From Paludibacteraceae bacterium (GTDB lineage Bacteria > Bacteroidota > Bacteroidia > Bacteroidales > Paludibacteraceae), in NCBI GenBank assembly GCA_024405875.1, contig JAKSOA010000012.1, positions 1 to 59,464 of the forward strand: DNA of 59,464 bases, in the 5' to 3' direction. Below, piece after piece: positions 1-8,386 of this stretch; position 1 is the first letter of the stretch; every line of letters starts with the position of its first letter. The notes beneath the pieces were generated by a model, which worked only from the letters and a program-made list of their open reading frames with translations, searched no databases and was not told the origin of the DNA. The translations under genes and the position numbers were made by a program.

Positions 1-1264
1 ACGGAATGGCGGCTATGTACGCCTTTATCTCTGTAAGTGCCGTGTCTATGTCATCGGCGTAGAGTGCCTGCACCACTCGCACAAGCATTGCGTTACTCTC
101 TCCGCCCGGTATGTTTGAGACTTCGGGCAGAAAAGCCTTCAGAAAGCCGTTCCTAACCTCTTTGTTAGGGAACCCCAATGTGTAAAGGTTTGTTATGCTG
201 TCGTAATTTTTTATGGTAAGGTAGCCGCTCTGGTAAAGCATAGGGAGCGCTGACACGGCAACCTCCGGTGATACGTTGAAATCGTCTTCATTAACACTTC
301 TGCCCTCTATGTTCTGTAGTTCTGTCTTGTGCCTACGCATCTCATTAAACAGGAACGTAGGTGTGCCTGAACTGTACCAATACTGACTCAGCATACCATC
401 ATTAAATGCGTTTATAAGGCTGAACGGGTTAAACACATCTGTAATTACTTCGTCATCGCCTTTTGAGAAATGGTAGCCGTCATAGTTCTCTGTGAGTTTT
501 GCAATAGCGTCATCATAACTGCATCTTAATTTATCTGCTAATGCCTGTATGTCCGGCTTGCACTGAGTTAGAAGTTCTTCCTTGGTTATGCCGCACAGTC
601 CGTCATACTCCGGCAGCATACTTATTGTTTTAAGGTTGTTTATCTCAGAGAATATGCTCAGTTGTGAGAACTTGGTTATGCCCGTTATGAAGCCGAAACG
701 CAGCATTGCGTCACAAATTTTTATTGGTCCGTAGAAGTTGCGGAGCATATCCCTTAACTCTTCAAACACCGCCTTGTTGTGCATAACTTTAAGCAGTGGT
801 GAGTCATACTCGTCTATAAGCAGCACCACTTTTTGACCTGTCTTTGCATACGCTCTGCTTATAATGCCTTCAAGCCTTTTGCCGAGTGTCACCTCATCAT
901 CTGCCTTGCCGTATAAGCGTTCATATTTTCCAAGCATCTGGCTCAAGTCCGCCCTTACATCATCAACTTTCATTGACTTTATAGAACTCATATCAAACCT
1001 TAGCACAGGGTACTTTACCCAATCTTTCTCAAGAGCATCTGCCTTCAAGCCTGCAAACAACTCCTTCCTGCCCTCAAAATAGCACTGCAACGTATCTACA
1101 AGCAGAGACTTTCCAAAACGGCGTGGACGGCTCAGGAACACATACTTGTACTTGTTGGCTATGTTATGTACATAACCAGTCTTATCTATATAGAATAGAT
1201 TCCTTTCAATTATCTCACTGAAAGTGTAAATCCCTAACGGGTAATTTTTTAGTTTTGTATCCAT
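1..1264 (-). CDS. AAA-ATPase-like / PD-(D/E)XK nuclease-like protein, 3' end cut by window
   Basis: About 421 codons are visible, reading leftwards from ATG at 1264 with no stop before the window edge. The N-terminus starts MDTKLKNYPLGIYTF and carries the typical opening of the AAA-ATPase-like family (Pfam AAA-ATPase_like, usually followed by a DUF1703 PD-(D/E)XK domain). The P-loop is RPRRFGKS at residues 46-53 and the Walker B region is LLIDEYDSPL near 148-157. The family is abundant in gut Bacteroidales and its role is unknown; an NTPase-nuclease function is inferred. The DUF1703 part, expected at the C-terminus, lies mostly outside the window. A good promoter sits 45 bp upstream and the gene appears to be transcribed alone. 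Confidence 0.85.
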   Translation of the reverse strand, partial: MDTKLKNYPLGIYTFSEIIERNLFYIDKTGYVHNIANKYKYVFLSRPRRFGKSLLVDTLQCYFEGRKELFAGLKADALEKDWVKYPVLRFDMSSIKSMKVDDVRADLSQMLGKYERLYGKADDEVTLGKRLEGIISRAYAKTGQKVVLLIDEYDSPLLKVMHNKAVFEELRDMLRNFYGPIKICDAMLRFGFITGITKFSQLSIFSEINNLKTISMLPEYDGLCGITKEELLTQCKPDIQALADKLRCSYDDAIAKLTENYDGYHFSKGDDEVITDVFNPFSLINAFNDGMLSQYWYSSGTPTFLFNEMRRHKTELQNIEGRSVNEDDFNVSPEVAVSALPMLYQSGYLTIKNYDSITNLYTLGFPNKEVRNGFLKAFLPEVSNIPGGESNAMLVRVVQALYADDIDTALTEIKAYIAAIP

Positions 1265-1308
1265 AATTCAACTGCCTGTTAAACACTTCACTAATTATCT
1301 TCACTTCA

Positions 1309-1340
1309 CAAAAATACTATTTTTTTTATAAAATCACAAA
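1309..1340 (-). promoter_or_regulatory. Bacteroidetes-type promoter for the AAA-ATPase-like gene
   Basis: On the minus strand, TTTG (1340-1337) is followed after 20 nt by TATTTTTG (1316-1309), matching the TTTG/TAnnTTTG consensus. The start codon is 45 nt further on. Confidence 0.6.
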
Positions 1341-1350
1341 ATCACAACAA

Positions 1351-1390
1351 AAACGGGTCAAAGGAGCGGTTATGCTCCCTTGACCCGTTT
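1351..1390 (-). terminator. Intrinsic terminator after the FISUMP gene
   Basis: A 17-bp stem (arms 1351-1367 and 1374-1390, six-base loop) lies 57 nt downstream of the stop of the gene ending at 1447. The single non-Watson-Crick position is a G-U pair in the minus-strand RNA but an A-C mismatch in the plus-strand RNA. A T-rich tract follows on the minus strand, so it serves the leftward transcript. A perfect 6-bp hairpin (1427-1440) lies between it and the stop codon. Confidence 0.75.
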
Positions 1391-1446
1391 GAACCTTGTT
1401 CCTTGAACCTTGTCCCTTGACCATTAGCACCTTCAGGTGCGTATTT

Positions 1447-2307
1447 TTAATCCCTTAGACAACGCACAGAAAGTCCGAGGTACTTATCGACGCTGTAGTC
1501 GCTCAAGTAGCCAATGAAGTAATTGAGGATCCTGTAGTAAGCGTAGCCGCTATAGCTCTCATCCGGAGTAGCCGTCCAGAAATAGGTATGGTAGCCAACA
1601 TTGTACACACTACTACCATCCGCGTAGCCTGCCGGCAGAGCCGCAAAACCATACGTATCTAAGCCGCTGCCATAGCCGTACCAACCAGAGGTGGTCTTCA
1701 AATGTTTGCCCGCCGTGGCTGTTCCCTTGCCGTCTGTCATTTCTATGTAGTTTTCAAGTGTCTGCCACTCCGCTCTTGACGGTACGTGCCACCCGTTGGG
1801 GCAGATGCCCTGACGCTTGCCACTGAACTCTGTTGTCTGTTCTTCCCCGTCCGCAACACCTACAGCCGCAGCCCAGTTGTAGAGGTAGCCCAATTTCTTT
1901 ACCTGTGCGTCAGTGAGGTTATCAGAATAATCATAATCTTTATTCCACTTGCTTTTGTCTGAAGCATCGGCGTAGTATGGGGCGTATGTGTAATCCTCTG
2001 ATGTAGGAACGGTGTTGTTTGTTAGCCATGTGGCGTTGTACGCCTCTGACTGTGTGTCATACTTTGAACAACGGTAGTTCTCCGCCATCCATACCTGTGT
2101 GCCTATGGTTACCTGTGGGTAGTCTGACGCATTGCACTTCTCACCCGCAGGAGTAGGGGTAGACGGGTCAGTAAAACTGATACTATCCACATTTGAAATC
2201 AGAAACTCTGTTTGTGTGCCATCATTGTTATACACCCAAAACTTTGTTTGTGCCATAGCGCATAGTGTTGCAACCAATGCAATCAGTATCAATGTAAATT
2301 TTTTCAT
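1447..2307 (-). CDS. Secreted FISUMP-domain protein
   Basis: 286 residues. A signal peptide (MKKFTLILIALVATLCAMAQ) leads into a short N-terminal segment with a NDGTQTEFLISNVDSISFTD pattern common in Bacteroidales exported proteins. From about residue 58 there is a Fibrobacter succinogenes major paralogous (FISUMP, TIGR02145) domain: VTIGTQVWMAENYR, LGYLYNWAAAVG, RQGICPNGWHVPSRAEWQTL, YGFAALPAGY and the final SVRCLRD. No enzymatic function is established for this family; a cell-surface role is inferred. It lies 16 bp downstream of another secreted protein gene and is probably cotranscribed with it. A paralogue lies at 48831-49583. Confidence 0.9.
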   Translation of the reverse strand: MKKFTLILIALVATLCAMAQTKFWVYNNDGTQTEFLISNVDSISFTDPSTPTPAGEKCNASDYPQVTIGTQVWMAENYRCSKYDTQSEAYNATWLTNNTVPTSEDYTYAPYYADASDKSKWNKDYDYSDNLTDAQVKKLGYLYNWAAAVGVADGEEQTTEFSGKRQGICPNGWHVPSRAEWQTLENYIEMTDGKGTATAGKHLKTTSGWYGYGSGLDTYGFAALPAGYADGSSVYNVGYHTYFWTATPDESYSGYAYYRILNYFIGYLSDYSVDKYLGLSVRCLRD

Positions 2308-2323
2308 ATTCGTTAATTTTTAA

Positions 2324-2788
2324 TTATTGTACTTGTATTTTAAACTGCTGTCCGTCGGCAACCACCATATAGGTTCCGGCAAGAGATATTGTACACTCGC
2401 AATGTGACGCCCTTACGCAGTCGCCCAACTGCTGACCTGCCATATTCCAGAATGTGATATTGCACTCCTCATCAGCCTCAACAAATATTGTCTTCCCTTG
2501 TGTGTAAACGTTCACATTAACATTAGCGGCTTCTACGTCCTGAGCTGAAGTTGGTTCAGCCTGCCCGAACTTGAGAAGTTTTGCTCCACCGTCCTCCTTG
2601 CCGTCCTTGCGGTTAACAACAAAACTTGGAGCCTCAGTTGACTCAGTGTCAAGTGTTATTTTTTGCACACTTGAAATGGCGTAATTGGTCTCAACTCCGT
2701 TTGCCTTTATTGAGATTAGGCATAGTTCCTCTGCCCCTGCCACAATTGGCAGCAACAGAAACATTGTAAAGTAAAAAAGCCTCTTCAT
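2324..2788 (-). CDS. Small secreted protein with a T9SS-like C-terminal segment
   Basis: 154 residues with a signal peptide (MKRLFYFTMFLLLPIVAGAEE). Residues 22-50 resemble the start of the downstream FISUMP protein (NGVETNYAISSVQKITL against DGTQTEFLISNVDSISF). The C-terminus (ITFWNMAGQQLGDCV ... GTYMVVADGQQFKIQVQ) looks like a type IX secretion C-terminal sorting domain: a short beta region ending in GxYxV and a hydrophobic-basic tail. The two genes form an operon behind a leader with two hairpins. No catalytic motif is visible. Confidence 0.7.
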   Translation of the reverse strand: MKRLFYFTMFLLLPIVAGAEELCLISIKANGVETNYAISSVQKITLDTESTEAPSFVVNRKDGKEDGGAKLLKFGQAEPTSAQDVEAANVNVNVYTQGKTIFVEADEECNITFWNMAGQQLGDCVRASHCECTISLAGTYMVVADGQQFKIQVQ

Positions 2789-2826
2789 AATTTATAACTA
2801 CTTGATTTTTAATATTTTACCCCCCC

Positions 2827-2885
2827 CTCCGTTTACACGGAGAGGGTAATTCTACCTCCTAATATATTTAAGCCGTAATCGGCTT
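2827..2885 (-). other. 5' leader with two short perfect hairpins
   Basis: Between the promoter at about 2920 and the gene starting at 2788 the leader can form two 6-bp hairpins, 2827-2842 and 2870-2885, with four-base loops. The first loop is GTAA in the minus-strand RNA, a GNRA-type tetraloop. The regulatory meaning is unknown. The rest of this 190-bp gap is AT-rich. Confidence 0.4.
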
Positions 2886-2919
2886 CTATGTCTTAGCATT
2901 GTTTTCTTTCTGTTGGGGA

Positions 2920-2927
2920 CAAAGATA
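2920..2927 (-). promoter_or_regulatory. Promoter -7 box for the secreted-protein operon
   Basis: TATCTTTG on the minus strand matches TAnnTTTG. No TTTG lies at the ideal distance upstream, so only the -7 element is supported. Confidence 0.45.
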
Positions 2928-2980
2928 GTGAAAATTACGCACTATTTTTTGTTTTGCAAAATTTTTTTGAGATTCTTCTG

Positions 2981-5071
2981 TTAACTTATAAAACTCCAAT
3001 TCACAACATTATGTGTCTTCTCCTTCAATTGCTCAAGCAGGAGTGCGTTTGACGGCGATGAGAGCATAGGGTCTGCCTTCAGTATTTCAGTAGCCTCTTC
3101 ACGGGCAAGCGTGAGAGCCTGTGAGTCACGGCTTAAATCAGCCACTTTAAGGTTGAAGGGAAGTCCGCTTTGCAGAGTGCCCTCAAGGTCACCGGGACCA
3201 CGCAGACGCAGGTCTGCCTCAGCAATCTCAAAGCCGTCTGTGGTTTGTGTCATTATATCAAGACGCTTGCGTGTCTCTGATGAGAGTTCATATTTTGTGA
3301 CAAGCAGACAGTATGACTGGTCACCGCCACGCCCTACACGCCCACGTAACTGATGCAGTTGTGACAGTCCGAACCTCTCAGCGTTCTCAATTACCATAAC
3401 TGTGGCGTTGGGAACATTCACTCCCACCTCTATAACGGTTGTAGCCACAAGCATATTTGCTCTGCCGCTTATGAACTCCTGCATCTGCACCTCCTTTTCA
3501 GCGGGTTTCATCTTGCCGTGAACCATACATACATTAAACTCACTGAATACATTTTTCATTGCCACAAATCCGTTTTCAAGGTCTTTCATATCACTCTTCT
3601 CTGACTCTTTTATAAGAGGATAGACCACATAGACCTGCCTGCCTTGTGCCATTTGGCGGCGTAGAAAATTATTGAGGGCTGGGCGTTTCTCATCAAAAAT
3701 ATGTTCAGTCCTGATTGCTTTGCGACCAGGTGGCAGTTGGTCAATTACACTGACATCGAGGTCACCGTAAAGAGTCATTGCAAGCGTGCGTGGAATAGGT
3801 GTAGCCGTCATAACAAGAACGTGTGGCGGACGTATGTTCTTGCTCCAGAGTTTAGCCCTTTGAGCCACGCCAAAACGGTGCTGTTCATCAATTATCACCA
3901 TTCCAAGCCTGTCAAATTTAACATTCTCCTCAAAAACAGCGTGTGTTCCCACTAAAATTTTCAATGACCCCGATGTCAACCCCTCTGATATTATCTCACG
4001 CTCCTTTCTCTTTGTGGAGCCGGTAAGCAGTCTCACCTCAAGTCCAAGCGGCTCAAGCATCTTGCTCATACTCTCATAGTGCTGAGTTGCTAAAATCTCA
4101 GTAGGAGCCACTATGCACGCCTGATAGTCATTGTCAATAGCCATAAGCATACTTAGCAGAGCCACTATAGTCTTGCCACTACCCACATCACCTTGCAAAA
4201 GGCGGTTCATCTGCCCCGGACCACGCACATCATCACGTATCTCCCTCAGCACCCTTTTCTGAGCCTCTGTAAGGTCAAATGGCAAGCACTCCTTGTAGAA
4301 AGTGTTAAAATAGTGACCAATAAGGGGGAACGGATGCCCCATAGCCTTGCTTTTGAACTGATTAGCCTGTTTTAGTATGGCAAGTTGTATGTAGAAAAGT
4401 TCTTCAAACCTAAGCCTTGCGAGAGCCCTGTCAAGAGTGGACATATCCTTTGGGAAATGAGCCTGAACCAAGGCGTCAGAGGCTGACGGAAAGTGATATT
4501 TGTCAATTATATGCTGCGGTAGAGTCTCCTTAATGGCACTGCGGTCAATGCTTTTAAGGGCAACCAATATAAGTTTTTGCAGAGCCTTTGAGTTGAGAAA
4601 ATGGTTCTTCATCTTCTCTGTGGTGTGGTACAGGGGCATAAAACCTGTCATACGGTCAGCCGATGGCTTCTCTATCTCTGGATGCACAAAATTGTAAGTG
4701 CCGTTGAATGATGATGGTTTGCCAAATATAATATACTCTGTATTAATGGAATAGGCATCAAGAATATAATTCAACCCTTTAAAGAATACAAGTTCAATAG
4801 TCCGCTCCCCGTCACTGAAAGTTGCCACAAGTCTTTTGGCACGTCCCTCACCCACAGGGCGGAATCCAAGTATGACACCCTTTATCTGTACGTATGCGGT
4901 AGCACTCTCAATGTCACGTATCTTATAGAACTTGCTGCGGTCAATATATCTGTACGGGAAACAGTGGATAAGGTCTGAAAGCGTGGTCACTTCCAACTCC
5001 TTCTCAAGCAGTGCGGCTCTTTTAGGTCCCACGCCAGGCAGATACATTATAGGTGAGTTGAGTTTCATCAT
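2981..5071 (-). CDS. recG: ATP-dependent DNA helicase RecG
   Basis: 697 residues from ATG at 5071, the usual RecG length. RecG remodels stalled forks and branch-migrates Holliday junctions. The N-terminal wedge/OB domain (SPIMYLPGVGPKRA, HCFPYRYID) is followed by superfamily 2 helicase motifs: GDVGSGKT at 294-301, IIDEQHRFG near 393-401, TATPIPRT, and HQLRGRVGRG (motif VI). The frame stays open a further 96 codons upstream, but that stretch overlaps the divergent ispD gene and is unlike RecG, so the start at 5071 (or the adjacent ATG at 5068) is preferred. Its promoter interleaves with that of ispD. Confidence 0.97.
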   Translation of the reverse strand: MMKLNSPIMYLPGVGPKRAALLEKELEVTTLSDLIHCFPYRYIDRSKFYKIRDIESATAYVQIKGVILGFRPVGEGRAKRLVATFSDGERTIELVFFKGLNYILDAYSINTEYIIFGKPSSFNGTYNFVHPEIEKPSADRMTGFMPLYHTTEKMKNHFLNSKALQKLILVALKSIDRSAIKETLPQHIIDKYHFPSASDALVQAHFPKDMSTLDRALARLRFEELFYIQLAILKQANQFKSKAMGHPFPLIGHYFNTFYKECLPFDLTEAQKRVLREIRDDVRGPGQMNRLLQGDVGSGKTIVALLSMLMAIDNDYQACIVAPTEILATQHYESMSKMLEPLGLEVRLLTGSTKRKEREIISEGLTSGSLKILVGTHAVFEENVKFDRLGMVIIDEQHRFGVAQRAKLWSKNIRPPHVLVMTATPIPRTLAMTLYGDLDVSVIDQLPPGRKAIRTEHIFDEKRPALNNFLRRQMAQGRQVYVVYPLIKESEKSDMKDLENGFVAMKNVFSEFNVCMVHGKMKPAEKEVQMQEFISGRANMLVATTVIEVGVNVPNATVMVIENAERFGLSQLHQLRGRVGRGGDQSYCLLVTKYELSSETRKRLDIMTQTTDGFEIAEADLRLRGPGDLEGTLQSGLPFNLKVADLSRDSQALTLAREEATEILKADPMLSSPSNALLLEQLKEKTHNVVNWSFIS

Positions 5072-5073
5072 AT

Positions 5074-5105
5074 TTTGCGAAGTTACAAAAAAATCGCTAC
5101 TTTTA
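5074..5105 (+). promoter_or_regulatory. ispD promoter
   Basis: TTTG (5074-5077), a 20-nt spacer and TACTTTTA (5098-5105) match the consensus. The ATG at 5114 is only 8 nt beyond the -7 box, so the transcript would be leaderless or nearly so. Confidence 0.6.
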
Positions 5106-5112
5106 CGGCAAA
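5078..5112 (-). promoter_or_regulatory. recG promoter, interleaved with ispD promoter
   Basis: On the minus strand TTTG (5112-5109) and TAACTTCG (5085-5078) are separated by 23 nt, slightly long. The -7 box is 6 nt from the recG ATG. The element occupies the same 40 bp as the opposing ispD promoter. Confidence 0.4.
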
Positions 5113-5113
5113 T

Positions 5114-5749
5114 ATGAAAAGATTCGTGATAATAGTGGCGGCTGGGAGCGGAAAACGCATTGGAGGAGCCGTGCCGAAACAGTTTCTTGAGATGGACGGC
5201 ACCCCTATTCTTATGCGTACCATCGTGGCATTCAGCCATATAGAGAACATTATTGTAGTACTTAATGAAGATTACATTGAGTTCTGGCGGGAGTTGTGCG
5301 TGAAGCATAACTTCAACCTGCCTCATACTGTGGTGAAAGGTGGTGTTGAGCGTTTCCACTCTGTAAAGAACGCACTTGTCTCAATCCCCGATGACGCCAT
5401 AGTGGCTATTCATGATGGTGTGCGCCCCTTTGTAACCCACGATGTCATTGAAGAGGCTTTTGCGGTGGCGGAGAGAGACGGAGCGGCTGTTCCCGTTATT
5501 GATTGCCCTGATTCAGTGCGAATTCTATCAAATGACGGCAGTGAGAGTAATCCTTTTGACCGTAGCAGAGTCAAACTTGTACAGACCCCGCAGGTTTTCA
5601 AGGCGGAGATAATCAAAAAAGCGTACAACGCTGAATTTGACAACTCGTTCACCGATGACGCATCTGTTGTGGAGCGTGCAGGGTTCAAAGTAGCGCTTAC
5701 AAGAGGCTGCACAGAGAACAAAAAGATAACCTTTCGCAGTGACTTGTGA
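5114..5749 (+). CDS. ispD: 2-C-methyl-D-erythritol 4-phosphate cytidylyltransferase
   Basis: 211 residues. It catalyses the CTP-dependent step of the MEP isoprenoid pathway, forming CDP-methylerythritol. The nucleotide-binding N-terminus VIIVAAGSGKRIGG with KQFLEMDGTPILMRT is diagnostic. IAIHDGVRPFV and the later FTDDASVVE are conserved IspD motifs. The ATG at 5114 places MKRFVIIVAAGSG at the N-terminus, as in relatives; the upstream TTG in frame lies inside the promoter. The gene is divergent from recG. Confidence 0.95.
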   Translation: MKRFVIIVAAGSGKRIGGAVPKQFLEMDGTPILMRTIVAFSHIENIIVVLNEDYIEFWRELCVKHNFNLPHTVVKGGVERFHSVKNALVSIPDDAIVAIHDGVRPFVTHDVIEEAFAVAERDGAAVPVIDCPDSVRILSNDGSESNPFDRSRVKLVQTPQVFKAEIIKKAYNAEFDNSFTDDASVVERAGFKVALTRGCTENKKITFRSDL

Positions 5750-5758
5750 AAAATTTAG

Positions 5759-5766
5759 TAAATTTG
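5759..5766 (+). promoter_or_regulatory. Promoter -7 box for the SPOR-protein gene
   Basis: TAAATTTG, 8 nt before the ATG at 5775 and immediately after the ispD stop codon. The -33 element is not clear. Confidence 0.45.
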
Positions 5767-5774
5767 CACCTATT

Positions 5775-6251
5775 ATGAATAAAAAGGTAGTTCTTATATT
5801 TTGCATTCTTGTCTCAACCATGACATTCGCAGGGCAAACAGGCTCTCTAACACTAAATCAGCCAAGTGGTTTGGACTCATTAGTTTATAAAAGCAGGGAG
5901 ATAAAGGCAGGTACGGCAAAAACTGTTGAGTCCCAAGGGTTCAGGGTTCAGATTTACTCAAGCAACCGCAGTCAGGAGGCTAAGGCAGGTGCGTTTGAGG
6001 TTGAGAAGAGTTTCTTAGAGGTTTTTCCTGACACACACGCATACGTAACATACTCCGCTCCGTTCTGGAAAGTGAGAGTTGGAGATTTCTCCACCTATTT
6101 TGAAGCCCTTAACTTCAGCAACACTATTAAAGACGCCTTCCCCGATTACGCAACAGAGATATTTGTAGTAAAGGAGAACATTAAGCCAATATATCTTGAT
6201 AATGGCGACAACAATTCAACCGTAGAGAATGCTAATCAAGATATACGATGA
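5775..6251 (+). CDS. Exported SPOR-domain protein
   Basis: 158 residues from ATG at 5775. The signal peptide is MNKKVVLIFCILVSTMTFAGQ. Residues about 55-145 form a SPOR-like repeat domain: a FRVQIYSSN strand, a helix, then a PFWKVRVGDF strand, matching the peptidoglycan-binding SPOR pattern. A role in the periplasm at septal or denuded glycan strands is inferred from the family. The stop codon overlaps the start of the next gene (6229), so they are cotranscribed. An upstream in-frame GTG at 5739 lies inside ispD and is not favoured. Confidence 0.8.
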   Translation: MNKKVVLIFCILVSTMTFAGQTGSLTLNQPSGLDSLVYKSREIKAGTAKTVESQGFRVQIYSSNRSQEAKAGAFEVEKSFLEVFPDTHAYVTYSAPFWKVRVGDFSTYFEALNFSNTIKDAFPDYATEIFVVKENIKPIYLDNGDNNSTVENANQDIR

Positions 6252-6837
6252 CAACCCCAACCCTAAGGAGATTTCCAAAGTGGTTGACACCTTGAGACAA
6301 GGAGGCGTTATTGTCTATCCTACAGACACACTGTATGCCCTTGGATGTGACATAACAAATGCCGAGGCGGTTGAGCGTATATGCCACATTAAGAACATTG
6401 ATGCAGACAAGGCTCTACTCACAATTGTATGCGGTTCAATAAGCCAGATTAGTCAGTTCACTACAATAAATGACACAACCTTCCGCATGCTGAAAGGTTG
6501 TCTTCCTGGTCCGTTCACATTTATTTTCAAAGGAAACAAGGAACTTCCAAAACCCTTACGCAAACGCAAACAGGTGGGCATACGTATTCCCGACAATGCA
6601 ATTGCCCGTGCAATAGTGGAGGCATTAGGTCACCCTATTCTCTCCTCATCAGTTCCTGTGAATGAGGACGACGAGGCATACTATACAAATCCTGAACTTA
6701 TTGATGAGTGCTACTCCAATTTGGTTGATTGTGTTATTGATGGCGGTACAGGTGGCACAGAAGTCTCAACCATAATTGATTGTACAGGCGATGAGCCCGT
6801 GGAGAAACGGAAAGGGAAGGGAATTCTTATTAAATGA
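6229..6837 (+). CDS. Sua5/YciO/YrdC family protein, YciO type
   Basis: 202 residues. The YrdC fold is recognisable from GGVIVYPTDTLYALGCD, KNIDADKALLTIV, LPGPFTFIF and VGIRIPDN. Compared with the true threonylcarbamoyl-AMP synthase elsewhere in this window (20598-21182), the K-R-x-x-x-K-S region is changed and the STSAN motif is replaced by SSSVPVNEDD, as in the YciO branch whose function is unsettled. It overlaps the preceding SPOR gene by 23 bp. TsaC activity is therefore unlikely to be its main role. Confidence 0.85.
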   Translation: MLIKIYDDNPNPKEISKVVDTLRQGGVIVYPTDTLYALGCDITNAEAVERICHIKNIDADKALLTIVCGSISQISQFTTINDTTFRMLKGCLPGPFTFIFKGNKELPKPLRKRKQVGIRIPDNAIARAIVEALGHPILSSSVPVNEDDEAYYTNPELIDECYSNLVDCVIDGGTGGTEVSTIIDCTGDEPVEKRKGKGILIK

Positions 6838-6844
6838 GAAAGAA

Positions 6845-6864
6845 GAAATTTTGGAGTAGCGAAG
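6845..6864 (+). repeat. Left arm of the GAGTAGCGAG intergenic element (copy A, partial)
   Basis: GAAATTTTGGAGTAGCGAAG matches the left arm seen in the complete copies at 8961, 21231 and 56350. The remainder is absent, and a TTAATTG tandem run follows up to the next start codon. Confidence 0.6.
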
Positions 6865-6892
6865 TATGTTAATTGTTAATTGTTAATTATTA

Positions 6893-8386
6893 GTGCGTGT
6901 AAGAATATTAATATTGCTATTATCTCTCTGCGGTGTAGCGGTGGCTATGGCGGCACCAAAACTCATTGTGACCATCTCTGTTGAGGATATGGATACTAAA
7001 TATCTCAAGGAGTTTGAAAGTGAGTTTACTAAGGGAGGCTTCAAGAGAGTGGCATCGGGGGAGAGATATGAGAAGGTTACGTTTGACTACATAACATCAG
7101 ACTATGCCGCCGATATGGCTACCATCTACACTGGAAGCAACCCCTGTATCAACGGAGTAATAGGAAAGAGGTACTTCAATATAAAAGAGAATAAAGAGTT
7201 ACTCACACTTTCTGACAATGAAAGTTACGGACTTAATGACGGAGGCAAACTTAGCGGCAAAAACATACACGCCACCACTTTTGCCGACAAACTCTATGAA
7301 TCAACATACGGTCTTTCAAAAATTGTCTCCATAGCCACAGACCCGACCGTGGCGATGGTTATGGCAGGACACTCAGGACTACCTGTCTATATGAACAACC
7401 TGACCGGTGAATGGAGTACCTCTTCTTATTATAAAGACGCACTTCCTGAATGGCTTACAACATACAACGCAGGCAAACCTGTTGAGGCGTACCTTGATAA
7501 GGATTGGGAGAATTTACTGCCTGCCGGTTACTATGTAATGGCGGCACGCAAGGGAAGTGTTGGGTTCAGATACTCAGTGCGAGGTGTGTGCAACGGACTT
7601 AAAATGTATGACAACTTCACCACAATGCCTCAGTGCAATGACTATATTTGTGACCTTGCCTTAAAAGCCATTGAAGGTGAGAAAATGGGCAATGACCTTA
7701 CAACAGACCTGCTTATGATTAACTTCTCTCTAAAAAAGTTCTTTATGAAGAGTGATGACCCATACTCATTGGAACTAGAGGACGCATACCTGAGGCTTGA
7801 CAAAACCTTGTCACGCCTGTTGGAAAACATTGAGAACAAATTGGGCAAGGAAAACATTAAGGTGGTTCTGATTGGCTCACGCACTGGAGAGATAAACACT
7901 ACATCGGGGATAAATCCAAAAGTAAAATATGAGGCGTTTACCATTGACCGCTATATGGCGCTGCTGAACTCATACCTTATGGCACACTTCGGGCAGAAAC
8001 GCTGGGTGCTAAGCGTTGGAGAGGGCAACATCTACCTTAACCGCAGTGAGATTGACAAGTCAGGACTGCAACTTAAAGAAGTTCAGGACAAGGCTATGGA
8101 GTTCTTCTACCTGATACCCGGAGTTCAGAATCTTTGCACCTCATATCAGATGGAGAGCGCTTTTTATACAACAGGAGTATTACGCTACGCTTATTACAGA
8201 GGTATGAGTGGTGATTTACTCTACTCACTTATGCCACGATGGTATGAGGTGAACCTTAAAGAGGTGCCAAACGGTTATTTCTCATCAGATATCACAGATG
8301 TTCCAGCCTGGATATATGGCGGCGGTCACCCCGATGCCACAATCGGCACCATAAAGGCTACCGAACTGCTTGACAATCTCCGTTAG
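6893..8386 (+). CDS. Secreted alkaline phosphatase/phosphodiesterase-superfamily protein
   Basis: 497 residues from a GTG start, with a signal peptide (RILILLLSLCGVAVAMAA). The fold resembles the alkaline phosphatase/nucleotide pyrophosphatase family: an early IVTISVEDMDTKYL strand in place of the metal-binding D, and DYAADMATIYTGSNPCINGVIG at the nucleophile region of that superfamily. Late motifs such as YGGGHPDATIGT correspond to the terminal metal-site segment. Substrate is unknown, and several canonical metal ligands are not obvious, so activity is uncertain. Its 3' end overlaps that of the convergent pnuT gene by 29 bp. Confidence 0.7.
   Translation: MRVRILILLLSLCGVAVAMAAPKLIVTISVEDMDTKYLKEFESEFTKGGFKRVASGERYEKVTFDYITSDYAADMATIYTGSNPCINGVIGKRYFNIKENKELLTLSDNESYGLNDGGKLSGKNIHATTFADKLYESTYGLSKIVSIATDPTVAMVMAGHSGLPVYMNNLTGEWSTSSYYKDALPEWLTTYNAGKPVEAYLDKDWENLLPAGYYVMAARKGSVGFRYSVRGVCNGLKMYDNFTTMPQCNDYICDLALKAIEGEKMGNDLTTDLLMINFSLKKFFMKSDDPYSLELEDAYLRLDKTLSRLLENIENKLGKENIKVVLIGSRTGEINTTSGINPKVKYEAFTIDRYMALLNSYLMAHFGQKRWVLSVGEGNIYLNRSEIDKSGLQLKEVQDKAMEFFYLIPGVQNLCTSYQMESAFYTTGVLRYAYYRGMSGDLLYSLMPRWYEVNLKEVPNGYFSSDITDVPAWIYGGGHPDATIGTIKATELLDNLR

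Noticed and set aside
5072-5359. N-terminal extension of RecG by 96 codons
   Set aside because: It overlaps the divergent ispD gene and both promoters, and has no RecG-like sequence. The normal RecG N-terminus starts at 5071.
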